Shown here piece after piece: positions 15,621-24,379 of a stretch of DNA of 64,000 nucleotides. The stretch lies in contig NZ_KQ976354.1 of NCBI RefSeq assembly GCF_000346485.2, positions 8,102,221-8,166,220 on the forward strand, written 5' to 3'. A program made the translations under genes and the position numbers. Source of the DNA: Scytonema hofmannii PCC 7110 (GTDB lineage Bacteria > Cyanobacteriota > Cyanobacteriia > Cyanobacteriales > Nostocaceae). Position 1 is the stretch's first letter. The number at the start of each line of letters is the position of its first letter. Under the pieces are notes generated by a model that made no database searches, was not told the DNA's origin, and worked only from the letters and a program-made list of their open reading frames with translations.

Positions 15621-16493
15621 ATGGCTCCTTTAAATCTACGTCGCCCCGAAAATATTAATGGCGATTTTTATGTTGATACAAGCTGTATAGATTGTGATAC
15701 CTGCCGTTGGATGGCTCCAGAAGTATATACAGACGTTGGAGAACAATCGGCAGTTTATCATCAACCAACTAACGAGAAGGAAAGATTGGCAGCACTTCAA
15801 GCTCTTTTATCTTGTCCAACAAATTCTATTGGCACAGTTGAAACGCCTCAAGATATCAAAATTGCTCAACTCAGTTTTCCGATTCTAATCGAAGAAAATG
15901 TCTATCATTGTGGCTATCATTCGGAAAAATCTTATGGAGGCGCTAGTTACTTTATTCAACTTCCGGAAGGTAATGTTTTAATAGACTCTCCCCAATTTGC
16001 GCTTTCTTTAGTCAAACGGTTGGAAAAAATGGGGGGAATTCGCTATATGTACCTAACTCATAAAGATGACGTAGCAGATCATCAAAAGTTTGCCGACCAT
16101 TTTAAGTGCGATCGCATTCTCCACACAGAAGATATCACTACAGGTACTCGTGGTGTAGAAATACAGCTAACAGGTTCAGAACCCTTTTTACTAACTCCTG
16201 ACTTATTAATTATTACCGTTCCCGGTCACACCAAAGGACACACTGTTTTACTATACAAAAACAAATTTCTTTTTACTGGCGACCATTTGGCTTGGTCTGA
16301 TGACCTCAAACAGTTAGAAGCCTTTCGAGATTACAATTGGTACTCTTGGTCTGAACAAATTAAATCCTTGCGCCAGCTTGCGAATTACTCATTTGAATGG
16401 GTTTTACCCGGTCATGGGCGGAGATACCACGCCGATCCAGAAACTATGCGCGAGCAAATGAATAAGTGTATTGCTCTAATGTCGAGCCTATAA
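15621..16493 (+). CDS. Ferredoxin domain / metallo-beta-lactamase fold fusion, 290 aa
   Basis: The first 80 residues form a single [4Fe-4S] ferredoxin-like module: Cys triad in SCIDCDTCRWMAPEVY and a distant Cys in LLSCPTNSIG. From about residue 90 it is an MBL-fold hydrolase: the metal motif is THKDDVADH (a variant of HxHxDH), with later His in VPGHTKGHT, Asp in LFTGDHLAW and His in VLPGHGRRY. The combination predicts a redox-linked metallohydrolase or a flavodiiron-like relative that lacks the flavodoxin domain. The substrate is unknown. The ATG at 15621 (MAPLNLRRP) has AAAGG upstream and is preferred to the ATG at 15600. Confidence 0.82.
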   Translation: MAPLNLRRPENINGDFYVDTSCIDCDTCRWMAPEVYTDVGEQSAVYHQPTNEKERLAALQALLSCPTNSIGTVETPQDIKIAQLSFPILIEENVYHCGYHSEKSYGGASYFIQLPEGNVLIDSPQFALSLVKRLEKMGGIRYMYLTHKDDVADHQKFADHFKCDRILHTEDITTGTRGVEIQLTGSEPFLLTPDLLIITVPGHTKGHTVLLYKNKFLFTGDHLAWSDDLKQLEAFRDYNWYSWSEQIKSLRQLANYSFEWVLPGHGRRYHADPETMREQMNKCIALMSSL

Positions 16494-16640
16494 CTTAATC
16501 TCTCTCCATATCTGAGCAGAGGCAAAACGACTTAGATGTTTGACGTTAGTGGTAGCTATAACAATGTAGCGACTGGGAAATTCTTCGTTCAGCATCTGCC
16601 ACTGAGCGCAGATGATAATATCAACATCAAGGCTCAGCTA
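16488..16640 (-). pseudogene. C-terminal remnant of a PIN-domain toxin
   Basis: Reading the minus strand in one frame gives about 49 codons: LDVDIIICAQWQMLNEEFP, then RYIVIATTNVKHLSRFA, then QIWREIKL and TAG. This is the last third of a PIN protein, with the late Asn/Asp position in TTNVKHLSRF. It is preceded in frame by a stop, and no N-terminal half or antitoxin is found upstream. Its stop codon overlaps the end of the MBL gene. Nonfunctional. Confidence 0.7.
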
Positions 16641-16888
16641 CTCGACTAAGCGTGCAGTTCCTTAGCGACAGCAATAAAGTACCGGAGGTGTCGCGGTTCG
16701 GTGATTTTTGATATTTTAAAAGTCTCAATTTTGAAAAAATATATATTGGACATCTTAAAAGAGTCTACCTATGATGCTCCTATAAGCACAAACGATTTGC
16801 GATCGCCGCATAAATATAGCCACTTATTTTGCGATAATCGCAGAACAAATACATCATAGGGACGATGACGACATTGGGGAGTAGCAAG
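16641..16888. other. Upstream region of ilvD
   Basis: AT-rich stretch with TTGATATTTTAAAAG-like words and a GGGGAG ribosome-binding site at 16876-16881. It probably holds the ilvD promoter; no gene seen. Confidence 0.4.
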
Positions 16889-18574
16889 ATGTCAGAGAAT
16901 TTTAGAAGCCAAGTTGTTACACAGGGAGTGCAGCGATCGCCAAACAGAGCAATGTTACGTGCTGTTGGTTTTAAAGACGAGGACTTTACCAAAGCGATTG
17001 TTGGTATTGCCAATGGCTACAGTACCATTACTCCCTGTAACATGGGAATCAATAAACTGGCGGAACGAGCAGAAGCAGGAGTCCGAAGCGCTGGGGCTAT
17101 GCCACAACTGTTTGGCACAATCACCATCAGCGATGGTATTTCTATGGGAACAGAGGGAATGAAATATTCCCTGGTATCGAGAGATGTGATTGCTGATTCC
17201 ATAGAAACCGCTTGCAACGGACAAAGTATGGATGGTGTCTTGGCAATTGGCGGTTGCGATAAGAATATGCCAGGAGCAATGATTGCTATTGCTCGCATGA
17301 ACATTCCTGCCATCTTTGTCTATGGAGGAACTATCAAACCCGGACACTATAAGGGAACGGATTTAACAGTTGTCAGTGTTTTTGAAGCAGTGGGGCAATA
17401 CGTTGCTGATAAGATAGACGAAAATCATTTCATGGAAGTCGAGCGTAGAGCTTGCCCTGGAGCGGGATCTTGCGGTGGTATGTTTACAGCAAATACCATG
17501 TCTAGCGCCATTGAAGCCATGGGTATGAGCTTGCCTTATTCTTCCACAATGGCAGCCGAAGATGAAGAAAAAGCTGATAGCACGGAAAAGTCAGCCTTTG
17601 TCTTAGTAGAAGCCATCCGCAAACAAATCTTACCCAGCCAAATTATTACCCGCAAATCTATAGAAAATGCTATTTCTGTCATTATGGCAGTGGGTGGTTC
17701 TACAAATGCGGTGTTACATTTGTTAGCAATTTGCCATGCTATGGGTGTAGAACTTTCTTTAGATGATTTTGAAACAATTCGCGCTCGCGTTCCCGTACTG
17801 TGTGATTTAAAACCAAGTGGTCGGTATGTAGCAACAGACTTGCACAAAGTTGGTGGAATTCCGCAAGTGATGAAAATGTTACTCGTACACGGGTTACTCC
17901 ATGGTGACTGCCTAAGTATCACTGGAAAAACAGTGGCAGAAGTTCTAGCAGAAGTTCCCGAAGAACCACCTGCCAATCAAGATGTTATCCGTCCTTGGAA
18001 CAATCCCATGTATCAACAAGGACATCTGGCTATCTTAAAAGGTAACTTGGCAACGGAAGGTTCTGTAGCAAAAATCACTGGGGTGAAGAAACCAAAAATC
18101 ACCGGACCAGCAAGGGTTTTTGAATCAGAAGAATCCTGCTTGGATGCAATTTTAGAAAAGAAAATAAACCCAGGAGATGTTCTTGTTATCCGCTACGAAG
18201 GACCCAAAGGAGGTCCGGGAATGCGAGAAATGCTTGCTCCGACTTCAGCCCTGATTGGTGCTGGCTTGGGGGATTCCGTTGGGTTGATTACCGATGGACG
18301 CTTTTCAGGTGGGACTTACGGTATGGTTGTCGGTCACGTTGCACCAGAAGCAGCTGTTGGGGGTGCGATCGCTCTAGTGGAAGAAGGGGATACAATCACA
18401 ATTGATGCCCATGCTCGGTTGCTGCACTTGCACTTGTCTGATGAAGAATTGGCTCAGCGAAAAGCTCATTGGCAAGCACCTCCACCCCGTTATACAACTG
18501 GCGTGTTAGCAAAGTATGCTAAGTTGGTTTCTTCTTGCAGTTTGGGTGCTGTCACAGATTTGAATTTGTTTTAA
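16889..18574 (+). CDS. ilvD: Dihydroxy-acid dehydratase, 561 aa
   Basis: Fe-S dehydratase of branched-chain amino acid synthesis, turning 2,3-dihydroxy-isovalerate (or the methylvalerate homologue) into the 2-keto acid. Conserved stretches: [29 protein letters not shown] with a cluster Cys, [16 protein letters not shown] with another, and the C-terminal [13 protein letters not shown]. The start at 16889 ([10 protein letters not shown]) is favoured by GGGGAG seven bases upstream and by family alignment; an ATG at 16865 would add eight residues. Full length, no damage seen. It stands alone, flanked by toxin remnants on both sides. Confidence 0.97.
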   Translation: MSENFRSQVVTQGVQRSPNRAMLRAVGFKDEDFTKAIVGIANGYSTITPCNMGINKLAERAEAGVRSAGAMPQLFGTITISDGISMGTEGMKYSLVSRDVIADSIETACNGQSMDGVLAIGGCDKNMPGAMIAIARMNIPAIFVYGGTIKPGHYKGTDLTVVSVFEAVGQYVADKIDENHFMEVERRACPGAGSCGGMFTANTMSSAIEAMGMSLPYSSTMAAEDEEKADSTEKSAFVLVEAIRKQILPSQIITRKSIENAISVIMAVGGSTNAVLHLLAICHAMGVELSLDDFETIRARVPVLCDLKPSGRYVATDLHKVGGIPQVMKMLLVHGLLHGDCLSITGKTVAEVLAEVPEEPPANQDVIRPWNNPMYQQGHLAILKGNLATEGSVAKITGVKKPKITGPARVFESEESCLDAILEKKINPGDVLVIRYEGPKGGPGMREMLAPTSALIGAGLGDSVGLITDGRFSGGTYGMVVGHVAPEAAVGGAIALVEEGDTITIDAHARLLHLHLSDEELAQRKAHWQAPPPRYTTGVLAKYAKLVSSCSLGAVTDLNLF

Positions 18575-18656
18575 GCAGCCCTCACCCTAACCCTCTCCTA
18601 CAGGGAGAGGGAATTCGCTCCCTACTCTTGTTCCCAGGCTGAGCCTGGGAATGCAG
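18575..18656. repeat. Two short palindromic repeats
   Basis: A 'ccctctcctacagggagaggg' palindrome at about 18592-18612 and a 'gttcccaggctgagcctggga' palindrome at about 18630-18650 follow ilvD. Either could act as a terminator for ilvD, though neither has a clear U-run. Confidence 0.6.
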
Positions 18657-19103
18657 TTAGCGAGGCTCAGCCTCCTCTGATTGGCTACTGTTTTCATCAG
18701 GTTTGAGCCAGTTTTCTACCTTTAAATTAGAAATGCGAGAAAATTCACGAACATTGGCGGTAACAAGAGTTAGATCGAGGCTCAAAGAATGGGCAGCAAT
18801 TAGTAAGTCATTACCTCCAATCGGTTTACCTTGCTGTTCTAAATCTGTGCGAATTTCCGCGTAACATAGCTCTACGGGATGAGTTAAAGGTAGTATTTCA
18901 ATACTATTTAAGATGATTTCAAGTTTTTCTATAAGCTTTTGAGAGTTCTATTTTTTCGCTCCAAATCTTAATTCACACACTACTACAATACTTGTATAAA
19001 CTGTATCTTATCCAACATTTTGAATTTATGAAAATATAACTCCTCTGGAGTTTTTAATTAGTTCGGAAATGATGTTTGTATCTAACAAGTATAAATAACT
19101 CAT
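18657..19103 (-). pseudogene. PIN-domain (VapC-type) toxin inactivated by three in-frame stops
   Basis: One uninterrupted 149-codon frame on the minus strand starts MSYLYLLDTNIISELIKN and ends with GGNDLLIAAHSLSLDL, then TLVTANVREFSRISNLK, clearly a full-length PIN toxin with first Asp in LLDTNI and later Asp in GGNDLL. It contains stop codons at codons 26 (TAA, 19026-19028), 32 (TAA, 19008-19010) and 52 (TAG, 18948-18950), with no indel. It begins two bases after the antitoxin stop at 19106. The toxin is dead unless suppressed; the partner antitoxin is intact. Confidence 0.88.
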
Positions 19104-19105
19104 TT

Positions 19106-19336
19106 TTAAAGTTCAATATCATCCAAGGGTAACAACCCTTCGTCCACATCAGCAAAGTCTTCATCTAATGGTTCAAGAGTAGAGAGAGTTGCTAGGAGAG
19201 ATTTTTTCTGGATCGGGAAAATAATGGCAAAAGGAACACCATTTTGTACAACAGTCAGCGTTTCACCTGTTTTTTGAGCTTGGTTAATTAAGTTTTGGAC
19301 GGTTTCGGGAAGTTCTGCAAGAGCGATCTGTTTCAC
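19106..19336 (-). CDS. Phd/YefM-like antitoxin, 76 aa
   Basis: Begins MKQIALAELPETVQNLINQA and continues KTGETLTVVQNGVPFAII, the compact fold of Phd-type antitoxins that bind DNA as dimers, followed by an acidic tail (EPLDEDFADVDEGLL) that would wrap the toxin. Intact, 76 residues. It is the first gene of a two-gene operon whose second gene, a PIN toxin, carries three nonsense codons. It could survive as an orphan antitoxin that blocks related toxins, or simply decay. Confidence 0.8.
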   Translation of the reverse strand: MKQIALAELPETVQNLINQAQKTGETLTVVQNGVPFAIIFPIQKKSLLATLSTLEPLDEDFADVDEGLLPLDDIEL

Positions 19337-19365
19337 AATGGTTTCTGAAGTTAAAGGATGGGAAT

Positions 19366-19590
19366 TTATTCTGCCTCAAGTTCCCTTATAAGGGTTTGAA
19401 TGGGTAAGAACAGAGAACTCTTGCGTTTTTTAAAAGGGACAAATCCTTGTCGTAACCAAAAAGTCTTTGCTAAATCATTCCTAGTATCAACTCTAATTGC
19501 CCTAAATGCGGAATCAAGCTTATATAAAAGTATGATTCTTCTGTATACATCCCACAAAAGCTGGTTGCTATGGAAGATGCTATTCGCCAA
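19366..19590 (-). pseudogene. GNAT acetyltransferase C-terminal fragment
   Basis: Residues 20-65 read LYKLDSAFRAIRVDTRND, then LAKTFWLRQGFVPFKKRK, the C-terminal beta-strand and 'RxGF' region of small GNAT acetyltransferases, including those that act as TA toxins on aminoacyl-tRNA. The acetyl-CoA binding (Q/R)xxGxG/A segment and everything before it are missing. At 74 codons it is about half the normal length. The in-frame ATG at 19590 is probably fortuitous. Confidence 0.5.
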
Positions 19591-19628
19591 AGCATAGAGT
19601 TATCTTAATGTAGTAGCATTTGATACAA

Positions 19629-19886
19629 TTATTGCTCTTCAGTGATTGGATCGCCTTTTTTCCAAATTTCTCGATTGATGGGGCTAAATTGATTGCTAAG
19701 TGTAATATTTATTACGGAGACAGTTGCGTAATTTGGTACTGATACATCACCGGGACGGTTGGGTAAACCACCTGTACCTGTGATAGTGAAACTACTCTCT
19801 TGTTTTCGACTTCCACGAGCTATGCAGCTATTGGCAAGAAGTGCTTTGGTATCAATAAAGTTTGAAAATAGGGTAGGAAATCAAGA
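19629..19886 (-). pseudogene. C-terminal remnant of a secreted haemagglutinin-like protein
   Basis: The minus strand, bounded upstream by an in-frame TGA, reads ALLANSCIARGSRKQ, then SFTITGTGGLPNRPGDVS, then EIWKKGDPITEEQ and TAA. This tail, with one Cys and a GTGGLPxRPGD motif, closes many cyanobacterial two-partner-secretion (filamentous haemagglutinin-type) proteins, from memory. The large N-terminal part is absent and the final residues after GDPI are also short. Nonfunctional. Confidence 0.6.
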
Positions 19887-19926
19887 CTAGTTTGTTCGCG
19901 TTTTCAATCGATCTGCTTTTTAATTT

Positions 19927-21348
19927 TCACTCTCTGCGGCTAAATAAAATATCTTTTAAAGTCGGTTCTAAAGGAACAGTCAGGCTACTAATATTGCCTT
20001 TGGTATCAGTTAAGAAAGATATCAATTTTGGTTGCTCGAAAAACTTATATTCCACAAAAATGTCATAGTGGTAGTGTTCTAATTTATAAATATTTGAATT
20101 ATGAGTTGCTATTAAATTATTCTCGTTAATTTCCACTGAGAAGAGTCCGTATGCTGGATGCTCAAAATTACCTGTGTAATCTTCTAGAGGATGAGAAGGC
20201 TGGGTTCCAATTTTACGAGAGTATGCTATTTGCTCTTTAGCTACTGCAGTCGCTTCTTTGGCTCGAGCATATTTTTCTTTCATGCGTTGATTCCAAGGAA
20301 CTTCATCTAGACCGAGTAAGCGATCGCATACATAATAAGTCACAATATGTACGACTGAGTTTCGATCCAGATTAGTCAGAACCACTATACCAATATTGTC
20401 TTGAGGCAGCAAAGTCACCCGTGCAGAAAATCCATCAATATTACCGCCATGCTGAATCAAATTATGACCTCGGTAAGCGGTAACTGCCCATCCCAAGCCA
20501 TAAAAATAATAAAAAAGTTCATTATATTCCAGTGTTTGAGTCATCACAGATTGTGGAGAGTACATCTGATTTATACCTGACGGTGAGATAATTTGTTTCT
20601 CGCCATACTTCCCCTGATTAAGATGGAGTAAAAGCCACTTTGTCATATCAACAACATTAGAATTTATTGAACCAGCAGGACCGCTAACATCGACATTACA
20701 AAAGGGACTTTTCTCAACTTTGTTGTCTTTTTCTGCATAAGGAAGTGCAAAATCAGTAGCTTTTTGTGATGTCTCTACAGAGAAATTGCTGTCTCTCATT
20801 TCTAACGGATTAAAAATTTCCTGTTGCACAACTTTTTCCCAACTACTCTGTGTAATTTCTCCAACTAAGTACCCAGCCGTCATATACATCAAACTTTGAT
20901 ACTGAAAAACAGTACGCAATTCGTGAGTGGGTTCAAGATATTGTAAGCGCTCGATTATCTCTCGACGACTGAAGGGACTTTGAGACCACATAGCATCATG
21001 ACGGGGTAAGCCAGACCGATGAGTCACGAGATCGCGGGGTGTGATATGTTGAGTTACATAGTCGTCATAAAGTTTAAAAGTAGGTAGATAATTTCTGACA
21101 GGTTTATCCCAGTCTAAGAGACCTCTTTCTACTAGGATACTCATCACCATTGTGGTAAAGGGTTTTGTACAAGAACCAATTGCGAAGAGAGTTTGTGGTG
21201 TAACAATTAAATTTTGTTCTACATCTCGCTCTCCAAAACCTTCACAAAAAATTATTTGGCTATCTTTAACGATGGCGATCGCCAGCCCTGGTACTTTCCA
21301 CTCTTGCATTGTCTTATTGATAAATTCTTTTAGACCTTGCATGGTCAT
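19927..21348 (-). CDS. Serine hydrolase of the class C beta-lactamase / PBP4* family, 473 aa
   Basis: The catalytic SxxK tetrad is Ser-Cys-Thr-Lys in IGSCTKPFTTMV (about residues 57-60). A Tyr-x-Asn-like element follows in the YQSLMYMTAGY region, and the third motif is in the HGGNIDGFSA stretch. After about residue 350 a C-terminal beta domain (LEDYTGNFEHPAYGLFSV) of the kind attached to such enzymes follows. No signal peptide is obvious, so it is likely cytoplasmic or peripheral. The family includes esterases, D-aminopeptidases and carboxypeptidases; substrate not predictable. Confidence 0.88.
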   Translation of the reverse strand: MTMQGLKEFINKTMQEWKVPGLAIAIVKDSQIIFCEGFGERDVEQNLIVTPQTLFAIGSCTKPFTTMVMSILVERGLLDWDKPVRNYLPTFKLYDDYVTQHITPRDLVTHRSGLPRHDAMWSQSPFSRREIIERLQYLEPTHELRTVFQYQSLMYMTAGYLVGEITQSSWEKVVQQEIFNPLEMRDSNFSVETSQKATDFALPYAEKDNKVEKSPFCNVDVSGPAGSINSNVVDMTKWLLLHLNQGKYGEKQIISPSGINQMYSPQSVMTQTLEYNELFYYFYGLGWAVTAYRGHNLIQHGGNIDGFSARVTLLPQDNIGIVVLTNLDRNSVVHIVTYYVCDRLLGLDEVPWNQRMKEKYARAKEATAVAKEQIAYSRKIGTQPSHPLEDYTGNFEHPAYGLFSVEINENNLIATHNSNIYKLEHYHYDIFVEYKFFEQPKLISFLTDTKGNISSLTVPLEPTLKDILFSRRE

Positions 21349-21714
21349 GGTACGCCTCTTTCAAAAAAAGCATCTTCAATTATTTAACAACCCAAGTTGA
21401 TACTAATATAATTGTGCGTTTTTTGACTCAATATGACCAATGACAATATCAAGCAATGAAATTTATGCTTATTTAATAACAGCAGTTGACGAGCGAGTTT
21501 GGGCTGATAATTTAGCTAACAAAAATCCACTTCCAAAGAAAAAAATCATCAAAAATTTATTGTGGTAAGGGCGTCTCGCCTGTAGGGGGTGGCGGGCGAG
21601 GACGCCTACCTTACAGAAATCCCTGATTTGATTAAACGTTGGGTTTCGTTCCTCAATCCAACCTACGTTAATCTGTATTCTTGGAAATCCCTAATCCAAA
21701 ATTCACGCATGGTA
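21349..21714. other. Intergenic region with GGCGTC-type hairpin repeat
   Basis: Contains an inverted repeat at 21561-21615: TGTGGTAAGGGCGTCTCGCC pairs with GGCG....GACGCC..CCTTACA. The same 'gggcgtctcgcc' word occurs at 6162 and 8697. A 42-codon frame (21440-21568) ends exactly at this repeat and is not recognised. The 5' region of the serine hydrolase is included. Confidence 0.5.
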
Positions 21715-22695
21715 TTATCTCAACCAAGGGCGGCTGACTTCCTCTAAATGCCCGATCTCATCATCAGCTAACTTCCAACCTAAAGCTCCGGCATTTTGCC
21801 GTACTTGTTCGGCTGTTTTTGCTCCTGCTATAGGAATCACGTTACCTTGGGCAATTAACCAATTGAGAGCAACTTGGGCGGGAGTTCGTCCGTGCTTTTC
21901 TCCCAACTGACGCAATACGGACATAACAGGTTCAATTTTCCGCAAACCTTCTCGGCTAAATCTAGGGTCTATCCTTCTCGCATCTTTAAAATCGTAAGTG
22001 CGATCGCCCTTGGCGCAAGCCGTACCCGGCTTATCGCTCGTATATTTTCCTGTCAGTAACCCCTGAGCGAGTGGGCTATATGCCAGTATTGTGACACCTA
22101 ACTCACGGGCAGTGTGAAAAATGCCATTGCTTTCAATTTCACGAGTTAATAAAGAATAGCGTACTTGATTGACAGCTAAAGGCACTCCGCGAGTAGCTAA
22201 TAGCTGATGAGCTTCTCGCATTTGCTGTGCTGAGTAATTACTGACACCTACAGCCTCAATTCTGCCTCGTTTTACCTCATCTGCTAAAGCATTCATGAGG
22301 GTTTCTTGACTCATCAAAAAGGCAAAAGGCCAATGGACTTGGTATAAAGCAACTCGCTGCACTTGCAGGCGTTTCAGGCTTTCTGTTAGAGCATCAGCAA
22401 CAGACTGGCTCATAAATCGCCAAGGTGCCGGACCGTATTTAGTAGCAATTTGCACCTGTTTATCTGTTTTGTGCATGAATTGCCCTAAAAACTCTTCAGA
22501 GACTCCAAATCCATAAACTTCAGCAGTATCAAAGAAGGTGATACCTGCTTCTAATGCTGTATCAAAAGCTTCTTGTAACTCTTTTGAACCGTAGTTATTG
22601 CCATAATTCCAAAAGAGTTTATCACCCCAAGCCCAAGTTCCAATGCAAAGGGGTGTTACGGTTGGACCTTGCTGTCCTAGTGTGATACTTTCCAC
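21715..22695 (-). CDS. Aldo/keto reductase, 326 aa, with an in-frame repeat insertion
   Basis: NADPH-dependent AKR-fold oxidoreductase. Conserved features: FFDTAEVYGFG with catalytic Asp and Tyr, Lys in QIATKYGPAPW, His in YQVHWPF, VGVSNYSAQQM, and AYSPLAQGLLTGKY. Between residues about 218 and 232 the sequence GTACAKGDRTYDF is extra compared with the usual loop and is encoded by an inverted copy of the dispersed GCGATAAGC/GGCTTGCGCC repeat (21998-22038). The insert keeps the frame and lies in a loop after the TGKY motif. Physiological substrate unknown. Confidence 0.92.
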   Translation of the reverse strand: MESITLGQQGPTVTPLCIGTWAWGDKLFWNYGNNYGSKELQEAFDTALEAGITFFDTAEVYGFGVSEEFLGQFMHKTDKQVQIATKYGPAPWRFMSQSVADALTESLKRLQVQRVALYQVHWPFAFLMSQETLMNALADEVKRGRIEAVGVSNYSAQQMREAHQLLATRGVPLAVNQVRYSLLTREIESNGIFHTARELGVTILAYSPLAQGLLTGKYTSDKPGTACAKGDRTYDFKDARRIDPRFSREGLRKIEPVMSVLRQLGEKHGRTPAQVALNWLIAQGNVIPIAGAKTAEQVRQNAGALGWKLADDEIGHLEEVSRPWLR

Positions 22696-22827
22696 GCTTG
22701 ATTAAATTTTATAGTTACATTTCTTTACGTTTTAAGTGTAACTTTTCAGTAATTGTTTATAAACAGTCAATAGGTTGAAATAAAGTTATTCTGAATTAAT
22801 ATTGGGATCTTTCCTTGGTAGTGGGTT

Positions 22828-24306
22828 ATGGCAACCAGCGATTTTTCACCCAATCCTCAGTCAGATAAGTCAGCACAGTTAGAATCATTGCCTAAGGTCA
22901 AAGTATTCACGATGTTTCGCTTGGGCTTATTTCAGATGGGGTTGGGCATCATGTCGGTTCTTACTTTAGGAGTGTTGAATCGTATCATGATAAAGGAATT
23001 GGCAATTCCAGCAACACTTGTAGCGGGTACGATCGCAATGCACCAGCTTGTGGCACCGACAAGATTGTGGTTTGGACAAATGTCTGATGCTAAACCTTTT
23101 TTGAAGCATCACCGTACTGGTTATGTGTGGGTAGGTGCAGCACTGTTTGCGATCGCAGCTTTTTTAGCGGTACAAGTCACTTGGCAATTGGGTGCTAGTT
23201 TTTACACTGCAGGTTGGACGGCTCAAACCTACGGCTGGATTGCGCTGTTAGCTGGAATTTTTGCTTTCTACGGAGTAGCGCTGAGTTCAAGTTCCACTCC
23301 CTTTGCAGCATTGCTAGTGGATGTTTCTGATGAAGATAATCGCTCTAAACTGGTTGGTGTTGTTTGGTCAATGCTAATGGTAGGTATTGTGATTGGAGCA
23401 ATTACAAGCTCAAAGTTACTACCTGCAGCCACGACTTGCCAAGAAACAGTAGGAACAGTATCTTTATACAGCCAACCCGCACAACTTGCCGCATTGCAAA
23501 ATTCTATTAACCGCCTGTTTTTCATTTTGCCAGCTGTGGTTTTTGGGTTGGCAGTTCTAGCAACAGCAGGTGTTGAAAAAAAATACTCCAGGTATGGCAT
23601 ACGTTCCACTGTAACAGAACGAGAAGACCAAATTACTTTGACGAGAGCGCTTAAGGTGTTAACTGCTAGCCGCCAAACTGGTTTGTTTTTCACTTTTCTG
23701 TTGGTGATGACTATCAGCTTGTTTATGCAAGAAGCTGTGATGGAGCCTTATGGTGGTGAAGTGTTTGGAATGTGTGTTTCTCAAACAACACGGCTAAATG
23801 CTTTTTGGGGAACAGGAACACTGATAGGTATTGGTTCAACGGGCTTTCTCATCGTGCCACGTTTGGGCAAACAAAAAACTGCCATGTTAGGATGTTTTGC
23901 AGTTGCTTTTTCCATGGTATTTATTATCCTATCGGGATTTACGGCTAATGATAAATTCCTGCAAGGATCTTTACTGCTGTTTGGTTTGGCATCGGGTGTG
24001 ACTACAACAGGAGCTATTAGCCTGATGCTAGATTTAACTGCAGCTGAAACAGCCGGAACATTCATTGGTGCTTGGGGTTTAGCACAAGCGCTCGCAAGGG
24101 CATTAGCAACAGTGAGTGGCGGTGCAGTACTGGATGTGGGTAAATATTTATTTACTCAAAAAGTACTGGCATATAGTTTGGTGTTTGGACTGCAAGCAAT
24201 CGGAATGCTTCTAGCAATTTGGTTCTTGACGCGAGTCAATGTGAAAGAATTCCAGGACAATGCCAAGCAAGCGATCGCTTCTATTTTGGAAAGCGATCTG
24301 AATTGA
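22828..24306 (+). CDS. PucC/BCH1-family MFS transporter, 492 aa
   Basis: Twelve-helix major-facilitator protein of the PucC branch: MFRLGLFQMGLGIMSVLTLG, NRIMIKELAIPA, the LWFGQMSDAKPFLKHHRTGY loop and the TPFAALLVDVSDEDNRSK segment are typical. In purple bacteria PucC/LhaA proteins help assemble light-harvesting complexes; cyanobacterial homologues are thought to handle chlorophyll or Hlip delivery. The neighbours chlG (3 kb away) and the Hlip gene fit a chlorophyll context, though the link is inference. Divergent from the aldo/keto reductase, sharing a 130-base AT-rich promoter region. Confidence 0.88.
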   Translation: MATSDFSPNPQSDKSAQLESLPKVKVFTMFRLGLFQMGLGIMSVLTLGVLNRIMIKELAIPATLVAGTIAMHQLVAPTRLWFGQMSDAKPFLKHHRTGYVWVGAALFAIAAFLAVQVTWQLGASFYTAGWTAQTYGWIALLAGIFAFYGVALSSSSTPFAALLVDVSDEDNRSKLVGVVWSMLMVGIVIGAITSSKLLPAATTCQETVGTVSLYSQPAQLAALQNSINRLFFILPAVVFGLAVLATAGVEKKYSRYGIRSTVTEREDQITLTRALKVLTASRQTGLFFTFLLVMTISLFMQEAVMEPYGGEVFGMCVSQTTRLNAFWGTGTLIGIGSTGFLIVPRLGKQKTAMLGCFAVAFSMVFIILSGFTANDKFLQGSLLLFGLASGVTTTGAISLMLDLTAAETAGTFIGAWGLAQALARALATVSGGAVLDVGKYLFTQKVLAYSLVFGLQAIGMLLAIWFLTRVNVKEFQDNAKQAIASILESDLN

Positions 24307-24379
24307 TGTTATCTTGCTAATAGCTAATAGCTAATAGCACTGTTAACAATTAGCCATTAGCAATTAGCCGTTTATTTGT

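Noticed and set aside
21440-21568. 42-codon ORF MTISSNEIYAYLITAVDE...
   Set aside because: Plausible composition but unrecognised, ends exactly at a dispersed repeat and lacks a clear ribosome-binding site; too weak to list.
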